NCBI GenBank assembly: GCA_023427545.1
Contig: JAEZBF010000413.1
Span: forward strand, 1 to 8,015
Direction: 5' to 3'
DNA from: Pseudomonadota bacterium
GTDB lineage: Bacteria > Pseudomonadota > Alphaproteobacteria > Rhizobiales > Devosiaceae
DNA length: 8,015 nucleotides
Notes under the pieces: model-generated
What the model saw: only the letters and a program-made list of their open reading frames with translations
What the model was told of the DNA's origin: nothing
Databases searched by the model: none
Shown here: one piece after another, positions 1 through 5,605 of the stretch
How positions within the stretch are numbered: position 1 is the stretch's first letter
Layout of the letters: each line of letters starts with the position of its first letter
Position numbers and translations under genes: made by a program

Positions 1-23
1 CGCGCCCTATTACGCGACGCACG

Positions 24-743
24 TCAGATCTTCGTCGACAGACCCGGCTCGATATCGCCGAAGACGCCGAGAAAAGCGTCGAGCTGCGCTTTGCGCAGCG
101 GCGTCCAGTCGGCGGTGCGGGAGATGAGCAGGTGCGCCTGGCTGTGCAGGATCAGTCCGTCCTCTAGGATGCGCAGCGAGTTGGCGGTCAGGGTTTCCCC
201 GCTCGAGGTGATGTCGACGATCAGATCGGCGCTGCCGGACGCGGGCGCCGCCTCGGTGGCTCCTGCGCTCTCGACGATGCGGTATTCGGCAATGCCCCAG
301 CGGGCAAACTGCTGGCGCGTGAGGTTCACGTACTTCGTGGCAACGCGCAGCCAGCGGCCGTGACGGGCCCGGAAGTCGGACGCGACGTCGGCGAGATCGA
401 CCATGTGCGTGACGTCGATCCAGGCGTCGGGCACGGCAACGACGACATCGGCTTCGCCGAAGCCCAGCGCCTTGGCAAAGATCACGTCGTTCGGGCCGCT
501 CTCGGCCGCCTCGTGGATGAGGTCGGCGCCGGTCACCCCGATGTCGATGGTGCCGCGGATCAGCTCGCGCGCGATTTCGTTGGCGGGATAGAACCGCACC
601 GTTACCTGGGGCTGCGTACGGATCGAGCCGGCGTAGGAGCGCGCGCCGCCCGGCCGGGCGATCGCCAGCTTGTTGGCGGCGAAGAGCTTGCGCGTCAGCT
701 CCTCGAGCCGGCCCTTGGAGGGAACTGCGAGGGTGAGGGTCAC
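24..743 (-). CDS. hisG: ATP phosphoribosyltransferase catalytic subunit (short form)
   Basis: HisG condenses ATP with PRPP to phosphoribosyl-ATP, the committed first step of histidine synthesis, in the cytoplasm. The 239-residue protein opens with the family signature LTLAVPSKGRLEE (residues 3-15), has GVTGADL near 69-75, ATKY at 135-138, and the PRPP-binding stretch from GATEAAP (161-167) to DITSSGET (177-184). It ends without the C-terminal regulatory ACT-like domain of long HisG, so it is the short form that works as a hetero-octamer with HisZ. I chose the GTG at 743: it overlaps the hisZ stop as GTGA, and AAGGAGG lies 7 bases upstream. An in-frame ATG-less extension to 776 would add 11 unrelated residues and lie inside hisZ. 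It is the last gene of hisS-hisZ-hisG visible here; feedback inhibition by histidine through HisZ is expected from the family. Confidence 0.96.
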   Translation of the reverse strand: MTLTLAVPSKGRLEELTRKLFAANKLAIARPGGARSYAGSIRTQPQVTVRFYPANEIARELIRGTIDIGVTGADLIHEAAESGPNDVIFAKALGFGEADVVVAVPDAWIDVTHMVDLADVASDFRARHGRWLRVATKYVNLTRQQFARWGIAEYRIVESAGATEAAPASGSADLIVDITSSGETLTANSLRILEDGLILHSQAHLLISRTADWTPLRKAQLDAFLGVFGDIEPGLSTKI

Positions 744-1825
744 TCCGTCGCCTCCTTCTCCAGCCGGTCGATCCACAGCGCGCAGCCTGACGCTGCTACC
801 GGCTGGCTGGCCCCCAGCCGATAGAGCAGCCGGTCGTACTCCCCGCCCGAGGCCAGCACCGTGCCCTCGATCCCGGTCATCTCGAAGACGATGCCGGTGT
901 AGTAGTCGAGCCGCGGCGAGAAGCTCGCATCGAAGATCACCTCGGCCTTGGGCGAAAGCGCCGCCAGCGCCGCGGCGTGGTTACGCACATCGTCGAGCGG
1001 CGCCTCGATATCGACGCCCTGGTCGCGCGTGATGATCAGGATATGGTCGAGCGCGCGCTGCGCCGTATCCGCCACCTGCAGGTACTCGTTGAGCAGCTCG
1101 ATGATGTTGCGCGGCAGCGGCGATGCGGCGAGCGCCTGCTTTTCGATGTAGCGGTCGGCGATCTCCTCGGGCAGCCGCCCGCCCACCAGCGGCAGGCCGG
1201 AGGAGAGCATGGCGTCGGTGACGATCTCGATCAGCGTCTCGCGCCCGTCCGGCGCCGGCCCGGCGGGGATGGCGGTAGGGTTGAGCAGCCGGTCCATCAG
1301 CCGGCCCATCGCGTCGGGATGGCCGAAGCGGTGGCGGATCCGCGCCCGCCACACCTCGGGGATGCCGCAGGCCTCGAGGAAGGCCTCGAACAGCCCCACG
1401 CCGCCCAGCCTTATGCCCGGCGCGTTGATGCCGTAGATCGCGAGCGCCCAGCGCGCGAAGGTCAGCACCTGGTCGAGCGCCTGCGACGGATCGGGCTGGC
1501 CGAGCAGCTCGAGCCCCGCCTGGTCGAACTCCTCCGGACCGTCCTCGCCCTGCCGGAAGATCGGCCCCAGGTACGTGTAGGCCGCGGGCAGCCCGAGCAG
1601 GCCTTCGTCGAGATAGGTCTGGGCGATCGGCAGCGTGAAATCGGGCCGCAGGCAATATTCGATGCCGTTGTTGCCCTGCGTGATGAACAGCCGCCGGCCG
1701 AACTCCTCGCCGGCGAGATCGAAGAACGGCGCCGCCGGCATCAGCATCGGCGGCGTCACGCGGGTGACGGTCCGCGACTCGACCAGCCGGACGAGCGCGG
1801 CGCGGCGTTCCGAGGGGGTCTTCAC
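740..1825 (-). CDS. hisZ: ATP phosphoribosyltransferase regulatory subunit HisZ
   Basis: HisZ is a paralogue of the histidyl-tRNA synthetase catalytic core that no longer charges tRNA and instead activates short-form HisG and makes it sensitive to histidine. The 361 residues retain class-II synthetase-like segments: LRPDFT at 59-64, LGPIFRQ at 86-92, LDYYTG at 306-311 and GGEYDRL at 327-333. The C-terminal anticodon-binding domain present in the neighbouring HisRS is absent, which separates it from a second synthetase. The start is a GTG at 1825 with GGAGG four bases upstream. The preceding hisS ends 37 bases away, and hisZ overlaps hisG by four bases, so the three genes are almost certainly cotranscribed. 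The length and the pairing with short HisG make the assignment secure; precise histidine-binding residues were not mapped. Confidence 0.95.
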   Translation of the reverse strand: MKTPSERRAALVRLVESRTVTRVTPPMLMPAAPFFDLAGEEFGRRLFITQGNNGIEYCLRPDFTLPIAQTYLDEGLLGLPAAYTYLGPIFRQGEDGPEEFDQAGLELLGQPDPSQALDQVLTFARWALAIYGINAPGIRLGGVGLFEAFLEACGIPEVWRARIRHRFGHPDAMGRLMDRLLNPTAIPAGPAPDGRETLIEIVTDAMLSSGLPLVGGRLPEEIADRYIEKQALAASPLPRNIIELLNEYLQVADTAQRALDHILIITRDQGVDIEAPLDDVRNHAAALAALSPKAEVIFDASFSPRLDYYTGIVFEMTGIEGTVLASGGEYDRLLYRLGASQPVAASGCALWIDRLEKEATE

Positions 1826-1862
1826 GCCGCCTCCAAGCGCTTGGCTGAAACCCGAGCCCCCA

Positions 1863-3428
1863 TCACCGCCGCTCCAGCCAGGCTTTTACCGCCGGCAGCT
1901 CGGCGATGCGGGCGACGATCTCCTCGTCGCGGCACTCGAACTGGCCGGGGCGCTCGGCCTTCCACTCGGCGTTGTCCTTGATCGCGGCGGCGGCTTCCTT
2001 GCCGGCGACGAGGTCCTTGATCTGGACGATGCCGCGCGACCTTTCCTCAGAGCCTTCGATGATGACGGCGGGCGAGTTGCGGCGGTCGGCATAGGCGACC
2101 TGCTTGCCGAAATTCTTGGTGGTCCCGAGGAACATCTCGGCGCGGATGCCGGCGTTGCGCAGCCGCGAGACGATCGCCTGGTAGCGGGGCGTCTGGTCCT
2201 TGTCGAGGACGAGGACGACGACCGGGCCGATAACGTCCGAGGACGGCAGGTTCCCGGTCAGGCGCAGCGCGGTGGCAAGGCGGGAGACGCCGATGGAAAA
2301 CCCAGTTGCCGGCACCGGCTCCGAGCGGAAGCGCGACACGAGCCCATCGTAGCGCCCGCCGCCGCCCACCGAGCCGAACACCACCTGCTCGCCGCGCTCG
2401 TTGGTGACGGGGAACGTGAGTTCGATCTCGAAGACGGGGCCGGTGTAGTATTCGAGGCCGCGGACGACGGAGGGATCGATGACTATTCGGCGGGAGCCGT
2501 AACCGGCAGCCTCGCAGAGTTCCCCGATTGCGCTCAACTGCTCTGCGCCCTGGGCGCCGGTAGTGCCCTTGAGCAGGTCTGAGAAGTATCGGGTGGTATG
2601 AAGGTTGTCGCGGTAGCGGTCGCCTTCATACGCCATGTCGTCTGCCGGACGGTTGCTGGCCATCAGCGCTCGCTCCGACAAACCATAACTCTTCACCGTT
2701 GCCCCTAAGAGGAAGGACTGCTGCTCTTCGGAGAGACCGACACCGGAAGTGAAGTCTCCGCTCTCGTCCTTGCGACCATCGCCTAAGAGCTGGCGCACGC
2801 CCTCTGGCCCGAGCCTGTCGATCTTGTCGACGGCACGGAGTGCCTGAAGACGTCGGGTAGAATTTGCGTCTCCGCTCAATCCTACGGCTTCGAGCAGTCC
2901 ATCCAGCACGCCTCGGCTGCTGACCTTCACCACGTACTTCCCGGCCAGGCCGAGCGCGTCCATGGTGTCGGCCATCATCATGCACATCTCGGCATCCGCC
3001 TCGGGGCCCCCTGCCCCGACGGTGTCGGCGTCGAACTGCATGAACTGGCGGAAGCGGCCGGGGCCGGGTTTCTCGTTGCGGAACACCCAGCCCTGGCGAT
3101 AGCTGCGGTAGGGCTTGGGCAGGCGGTCGAAATTCTCGGCGAAGTAGCGGGCAAGCGGCGCCGTCAGGTCGTAGCGCAGGCTCATCCACTGCTCGTCGTC
3201 GTCCTGCAGCGAGAACACGCCGGCGTTGGGCCGGTCGGTGTCGGGCAGGAACTTGCCCAGCGTCTCGGTGTACTCGAACATCGGCGTTTCGACCGGGTCG
3301 AAGCCGTAGCGCTCATAGACGCTGCGGATGGTGCGCACCATCGAATCCACCGCGCCGATGTCGGCTGCAGTGCGGTCCTCGAAGCCGCGCGGCAGCCGCG
3401 GCACGATCAGCTTGCGGTCGGTGGCCAT
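1863..3428 (-). CDS. hisS: Histidyl-tRNA synthetase (alphaproteobacterial type)
   Basis: HisRS attaches histidine to tRNA-His in the cytoplasm. The class-II catalytic core shows LRYDLTAPLAR (84-94), the motif-2 loop from VFRNEKPGPGRFRQF (115-129) to FDAD (132-135), and the histidine-site motif GLEYYTGP (from 324). A C-terminal anticodon-binding domain follows. The 521 residues are longer than the ~420 of E. coli HisRS, as usual in alphaproteobacteria. I chose the ATG at 3428, giving MATDRKLIVPRLPRGF; this matches where family members begin, although no good Shine-Dalgarno precedes it. The frame stays open upstream to a TTG at 3491, also without a ribosome-binding site. It heads the hisS-hisZ-hisG operon. 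Codon usage between about 2461 and 2940 (residues ~163-323) is unlike the flanks, with TTA, CGA, ATA, CTT and AGT codons, but the frame is intact. Confidence 0.96.
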   Translation of the reverse strand: MATDRKLIVPRLPRGFEDRTAADIGAVDSMVRTIRSVYERYGFDPVETPMFEYTETLGKFLPDTDRPNAGVFSLQDDDEQWMSLRYDLTAPLARYFAENFDRLPKPYRSYRQGWVFRNEKPGPGRFRQFMQFDADTVGAGGPEADAEMCMMMADTMDALGLAGKYVVKVSSRGVLDGLLEAVGLSGDANSTRRLQALRAVDKIDRLGPEGVRQLLGDGRKDESGDFTSGVGLSEEQQSFLLGATVKSYGLSERALMASNRPADDMAYEGDRYRDNLHTTRYFSDLLKGTTGAQGAEQLSAIGELCEAAGYGSRRIVIDPSVVRGLEYYTGPVFEIELTFPVTNERGEQVVFGSVGGGGRYDGLVSRFRSEPVPATGFSIGVSRLATALRLTGNLPSSDVIGPVVVLVLDKDQTPRYQAIVSRLRNAGIRAEMFLGTTKNFGKQVAYADRRNSPAVIIEGSEERSRGIVQIKDLVAGKEAAAAIKDNAEWKAERPGQFECRDEEIVARIAELPAVKAWLERR

Positions 3429-3560
3429 TGACCCGGAAAGGAAATCGCTCAAATGCGCGCCGTTGGTAGCGGATGGAGCCCGGAGAGACAAGGCAAAGCC
3501 GGGTGTGGCAACGCAGCAACAGGAGACAGGTCACTGCGGCAGGCTGACGCATCTTCGCTT

Positions 3561-3588
3561 GCCAATCTGCGCGACGCGCAATATTGGC
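3561..3588. promoter_or_regulatory. 28-base imperfect palindrome, possible operator or RNA hairpin
   Basis: The outer arms are GCCAAT (3561-3566) and ATTGGC (3583-3588). The inner core TGCGCG-A-CGCGCA is a perfect inverted repeat around a single central base; one base on the left and two on the right separate the inner and outer arms. Such dyads are typical of dimeric regulator binding sites and could also fold in RNA with a three-base loop. It lies about 130 bases upstream of the hisS start and about 35 bases upstream of the candidate small ORF, so it could affect either. No regulator can be named from the sequence. Confidence 0.45.
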
Positions 3589-3621
3589 GATCCTCCCGCA
3601 GCGCCCCCACGGAGGTACGAC

Positions 3622-3684
3622 ATGGTAGATATGTTGATCACCCCGCGACGTAGCGCCGGCGTTCACGGCCTTAGCAAAGCCTGA
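3622..3684 (+). CDS. Candidate 20-residue small protein or leader peptide
   Basis: This is an ATG-initiated ORF of 20 codons ending in TGA, with peptide start MVDMLITPRRSAG and end HGLSKA. It is worth listing because GGAGGT sits five bases upstream of the ATG, a better ribosome-binding site than hisS or the 3826 gene has. CCTCC at 3592-3596 is complementary to that GGAGG (3611-3615), so the site could be masked in RNA. A GC-rich hairpin follows the stop. The peptide has one histidine and no run of any amino acid, which argues against a classical his attenuator; it is also on the strand opposite hisS. It has no recognisable homologue and may be a chance ORF. Confidence 0.3.
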   Translation: MVDMLITPRRSAGVHGLSKA

Positions 3685-3692
3685 CGCCCTTC

Positions 3693-3720
3693 GCGGCCCC
3701 CTGAGCGGCCGCTTCTCTAG
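3693..3720 (+). terminator. GC-rich hairpin after the small ORF, weak terminator candidate
   Basis: GCGGCC at 3693-3698 pairs with GGCCGC at 3707-3712 over an eight-base loop, followed by TTCTCT. The stem is strong, but the U-tract is broken by C residues, so intrinsic termination would be weak at best. It begins nine bases after the stop of the 20-codon ORF and lies over 100 bases before the next gene. Confidence 0.25.
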
Positions 3721-3825
3721 CCACCCCGTCTGAACAGCTTCGATCGGTGCGCCCGCGCGTCGATCGCGGCACCGCCGTCATCTTCACCTGGGAGCCGGTT
3801 CGTCGTCAGCGGGCCGGAATGAACG

Positions 3826-4080
3826 ATGTCCGTCACTGAAACAAGCTACTGGTCCCCCGACGTGCCTCACCGGCTGGTGCTCCGCGCCAGCCTCACTGAA
3901 AGGCTGCTGCGGGCGCTGGGCCGCCTGTCGCTGCGGACGGCCATCCGTATGCACGAACGCCGCGTCGCGGCAGCCGAACGGGGTCTCTACCGCCCCGTCG
4001 CCGATGTCCCGCCGCGCCTGCGGCAGGATCTCGGGCTGCCGCCTTACAGCGAGGTGGTGGACGTCGCGCAGTACCGCTAG
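3826..4080 (+). CDS. Small basic protein, possibly DUF1127-like
   Basis: This 84-residue protein has no signal peptide or membrane segment. The middle (about residues 22-52) is a probable amphipathic helix rich in Arg and Leu (LTERLLRALGRLSLRTAIRM), and the C-terminal part reads PPRLRQDLGLPPYSE. That resembles the LLxDIGL end of DUF1127 (YjiS-like) domains. Some DUF1127 proteins in alphaproteobacteria bind RNA, but the match here is partial, so I give the family only tentatively. The ATG at 3826 is the first possible start, because an in-frame TGA lies at 3820-3822; a modest GGAA lies six bases upstream. The gene converges on tag, and their stop codons overlap in a shared CTAG. Coding is supported by GC-rich third positions and absence of stops. 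Confidence 0.75.
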   Translation: MSVTETSYWSPDVPHRLVLRASLTERLLRALGRLSLRTAIRMHERRVAAAERGLYRPVADVPPRLRQDLGLPPYSEVVDVAQYR

Positions 4081-4733
4081 GCCTTCCGCGGCTTGGGCCG
4101 CGCCAGCCGTTCCCGCTCGGCCTCGCACACCGGGCGGCAGAAGCATCCCTCGACATGATCGTTGACCAGCCCCATCGCCTGCATGAACGCATAGCAGGTG
4201 GTGGGGCCGACGAACGTGAAGCCGCGCTTGCGGAGGTCCTTGCTGAGCCGCTGCGAAGCCACCGTCTGCGGCATGGCCATGACGGCCTCCCGCGTGACCC
4301 GGGCCGGCCGCTCGCCGGCCTGCGGCTCGAAGCCCCAGATGTATGCCGCGAGCGAGCCGAACTCCTCCTGCACCTCCCGCACGCGGGCAGCATTGTTGAT
4401 GGTCGAGGCGATCTTGCCGCGATGGCGGATGATGCCGGTGTCGGTCAGCAGCCGCTCGATGTCCGCATCCGCCATTGCCGCGACCCGGCCGACCTCGAAG
4501 CCATGGAACACTTCGCGGAAGCGCGGGCGCTTGCGCAGCACGGTGATCCACGACAGGCCCGACTGGAAGCCTTCGAGGCAGAGCTTTTCGAACAGCCGGT
4601 CGTCGCTGGTCTGGGGGCGGCCCCACTCATCGTCGTGATAGTCGACATAGAGCGGATCGGTCCCCGCCCAGGTGCAGCGTCCCACTTCGTGCGATGCGTT
4701 AGCTGCTTCTAAACCACGTTCGCTGCCAGTCAC
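4077..4733 (-). CDS. tag: DNA-3-methyladenine glycosylase I (TAG)
   Basis: TAG excises 3-methyladenine from alkylated DNA, starting base-excision repair. The 218 residues carry the family hallmarks: RCTWAG at 19-24, YHDDEWG at 32-38, LCLEGFQSGLSWITVLRKR at 51-69, GIIRHRGKI at 100-108, and GLVNDHVEGC at 188-197. By comparison with E. coli TAG, C20, H33, H193 and C197 are the zinc ligands with the same 13- and 4-residue spacings, and E54 matches the E. coli active-site Glu38. The start drawn is the GTG at 4733, with a weak GGGATGG upstream. It adds about 16 residues before the conserved RCTW, and GTG at 4685 (V17) would give the usual N-terminus, so the start is uncertain. The TAG stop overlaps the stop of the convergent small gene. 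The gene appears monocistronic and diverges from the L,D-transpeptidase. Confidence 0.95.
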   Translation of the reverse strand: MTGSERGLEAANASHEVGRCTWAGTDPLYVDYHDDEWGRPQTSDDRLFEKLCLEGFQSGLSWITVLRKRPRFREVFHGFEVGRVAAMADADIERLLTDTGIIRHRGKIASTINNAARVREVQEEFGSLAAYIWGFEPQAGERPARVTREAVMAMPQTVASQRLSKDLRKRGFTFVGPTTCYAFMQAMGLVNDHVEGCFCRPVCEAERERLARPKPRKA

Positions 4734-4778
4734 TTAACCATCCCGTTTCACGTGATTTTGGGCATTTCGGCTAACCAT
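4734..4778. promoter_or_regulatory. Two TAACCAT repeats, possible CtrA-type sites
   Basis: TTAACCAT at 4734-4741 and CTAACCAT at 4771-4778 are direct repeats 37 bases apart in the divergent region between tag and the L,D-transpeptidase. TTAACCAT resembles the half-site-like 8-mer associated with the cell-cycle regulator CtrA in alphaproteobacteria. The first copy abuts the tag start, and the second lies 57 bases before the transpeptidase start. CACGTG, a perfect palindrome, lies between them. Assignment to CtrA is inference from motif similarity only. Confidence 0.3.
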
Positions 4779-4786
4779 TGTGGCAG

Positions 4787-4806
4787 CTCCCGTCATGGCA
4801 CGGGAG
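4787..4806 (+). other. 7-bp perfect hairpin in the L,D-transpeptidase leader
   Basis: CTCCCGT (4787-4793) and ACGGGAG (4800-4806) form a perfect seven-pair stem with a CATGGC loop, ending 28 bases before the ATG at 4835. If transcription starts upstream of it, the mRNA leader would be structured. It does not overlap the start codon or a Shine-Dalgarno, so a translational role is not obvious. Confidence 0.35.
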
Positions 4807-4834
4807 GGTTCAACCGGCAATTGCGAGTATCGAC

Positions 4835-5455
4835 ATGACGCGTTTGATGCGTGCGGCGGCAGCAGGCCTCGCCGTCCTCGTTTCCATCTCCCTGACGGTC
4901 GGCACCGCTTCGGCGGCCAGCCTGAGGTTCAGCCGTCCTCCCGCCGGCATGTTCATGACCAGCGGCCACCCGGCCAACGCGCTGACGCTGCGCAGCGGCA
5001 AGGTCAAGATGAACCCCATCTACCTGCGCCAGGTGGTTCCCTATGGGACCAAGGAGAAACCGGGGACGCTCGTCGTGGATACCGGGCACAAGTTCCTCTA
5101 CCTCGTCCTCGGCAAGGGCAAGGCGCTGCGCTACGGCATCGGCACCGCCAAGACGGGCTTTGAATGGAGCGGCACCCATCGCATCTCCAACAAGCGCGAG
5201 TGGCCGGACTGGACCCCCCCCGCCGAGATGCTCAAGCGCCGGCCGGAACTGCCGCGCCACATGGAAGGCGGCATCAACAATCCGCTCGGCGCCCGTGCGC
5301 TCTATCTGGGTTCGACGCTCTATCGCATCCACGGCACCAACGAGCCCTGGACGATCGGACAGGATGTTTCCTCGGGTTGCATCCGCATGACCAACGACGA
5401 TGTCACCGACCTCTATGAGCGCGTGAAGGTCGGCGCCAAAGTCATCGTCATGTAA
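4835..5455 (+). CDS. Secreted L,D-transpeptidase (YkuD/ErfK family)
   Basis: Enzymes of this family cross-link peptidoglycan between meso-diaminopimelate residues (3-3 links) or attach proteins to it, acting in the periplasm. The 206-residue protein has a signal peptide: MTRLMR, a hydrophobic stretch (about 7-22), and likely signal peptidase I cleavage after ASA (25-27). The catalytic YkuD domain runs from about residue 62 to the end. The active-site signature is HGTNEPWTIG (166-175) followed by SSGCIRM (179-185), with C182 as nucleophile and H166 as general base. No separate peptidoglycan-binding domain is present. I chose the ATG at 4835 because it begins a proper signal sequence; the frame extends to a TTG at 4778, but those residues look unlike a signal peptide. 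The ribosome-binding site is weak (GCGAG). The gene appears monocistronic with a hairpin terminator candidate just downstream. Confidence 0.95.
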   Translation: MTRLMRAAAAGLAVLVSISLTVGTASAASLRFSRPPAGMFMTSGHPANALTLRSGKVKMNPIYLRQVVPYGTKEKPGTLVVDTGHKFLYLVLGKGKALRYGIGTAKTGFEWSGTHRISNKREWPDWTPPAEMLKRRPELPRHMEGGINNPLGARALYLGSTLYRIHGTNEPWTIGQDVSSGCIRMTNDDVTDLYERVKVGAKVIVM

Positions 5456-5461
5456 CAGACA

Positions 5462-5492
5462 GCGGTTCTCGCGCTAGGGAACCGCCCTTCTG
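5462..5492 (+). terminator. Terminator candidate after the L,D-transpeptidase
   Basis: GCGGTTC (5462-5468) pairs perfectly with GAACCGC (5479-5485) around a ten-base loop, followed by CCTTCT. It starts seven bases after the transpeptidase stop codon, the expected position for its terminator. The trailing T-run is short, so efficiency is uncertain. Confidence 0.5.
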
Positions 5493-5510
5493 CACCGGAC
5501 CGCTTAACGT

Positions 5511-5531
5511 GGCCGCGCGCATGCCGCGGCC
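5511..5531. other. Second GC-only hairpin upstream of the TadG-like gene
   Basis: GGCCGCG (5511-5517) pairs perfectly with CGCGGCC (5525-5531) over the loop CGCATGC. There is no T-tract on either side. It lies between the terminator candidate and the start at 5606 and could be a transcription pause or boundary element, or simply a product of GC-rich composition. The rest of 5532-5605 presumably contains the promoter of the next gene; GGTTAG at 5546 is the inverse of the CTAACC seen near 4771. Confidence 0.3.
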
Positions 5532-5605
5532 CCGTCTAAGCCTCTGGTTAGGATTTCGCGCGATACTTCAGCCTCATTCCGTTTGCCGGCGGGCGCTGAA
5601 GACCC

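Larger units (their letters stand above)
3429..3825. other. Gene-poor divergent region between hisS and the DUF1127-like gene
   Basis: These 397 bases should carry the hisS promoter (minus strand) and the promoter of the plus-strand gene at 3826. I could not identify a convincing -35/-10 pair for either. What can be seen is a 28-base imperfect palindrome at 3561-3588, a candidate 20-codon ORF at 3622-3684, a GC-rich hairpin at 3693-3712, and two TCGATCG copies 20 bases apart (3740 and 3760). A weak stem (GCCCGG near 3478 with CCGGGT about 15 bases on) lies in what would be the hisS leader. I see no tRNA or recognised riboswitch. Confidence 0.6.

Noticed and set aside
977..1981. 334-codon open frame on the plus strand across hisZ
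   Set aside because: It lies antisense to the well-supported hisZ and runs into the 3' end of hisS; its product is low-complexity Arg/Ala/Glu-rich, as expected for a shadow frame in GC-rich coding DNA.
3429..3491. N-terminal extension of HisRS from TTG at 3491
   Set aside because: The 21 extra residues are unlike HisRS N-termini, and no Shine-Dalgarno precedes the TTG; the ATG at 3428 matches the family start.
3460..3610. Possible tRNA, riboswitch or his attenuator in the hisS leader
   Set aside because: No cloverleaf, known aptamer pattern or histidine-rich leader peptide can be seen on either strand; only weak stems and the palindrome are present.
3453..3653. 66-codon open frame on the plus strand upstream of the small ORF
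   Set aside because: It has no ribosome-binding site or familiar motif, and it would overlap the candidate ORF and the palindrome in another frame.
3784..4626. 280-codon open frame on the minus strand across tag and the small gene
   Set aside because: It overlaps tag in another frame and the 3826 gene in antisense; tag has clear catalytic and zinc-binding residues, and this frame shows only Arg/Pro/Ala-rich composition.
4778..4834. N-terminal extension of the L,D-transpeptidase from TTG at 4778
   Set aside because: It would place a non-hydrophobic stretch before the signal peptide and run through the leader hairpin; the ATG at 4835 gives a normal signal sequence.
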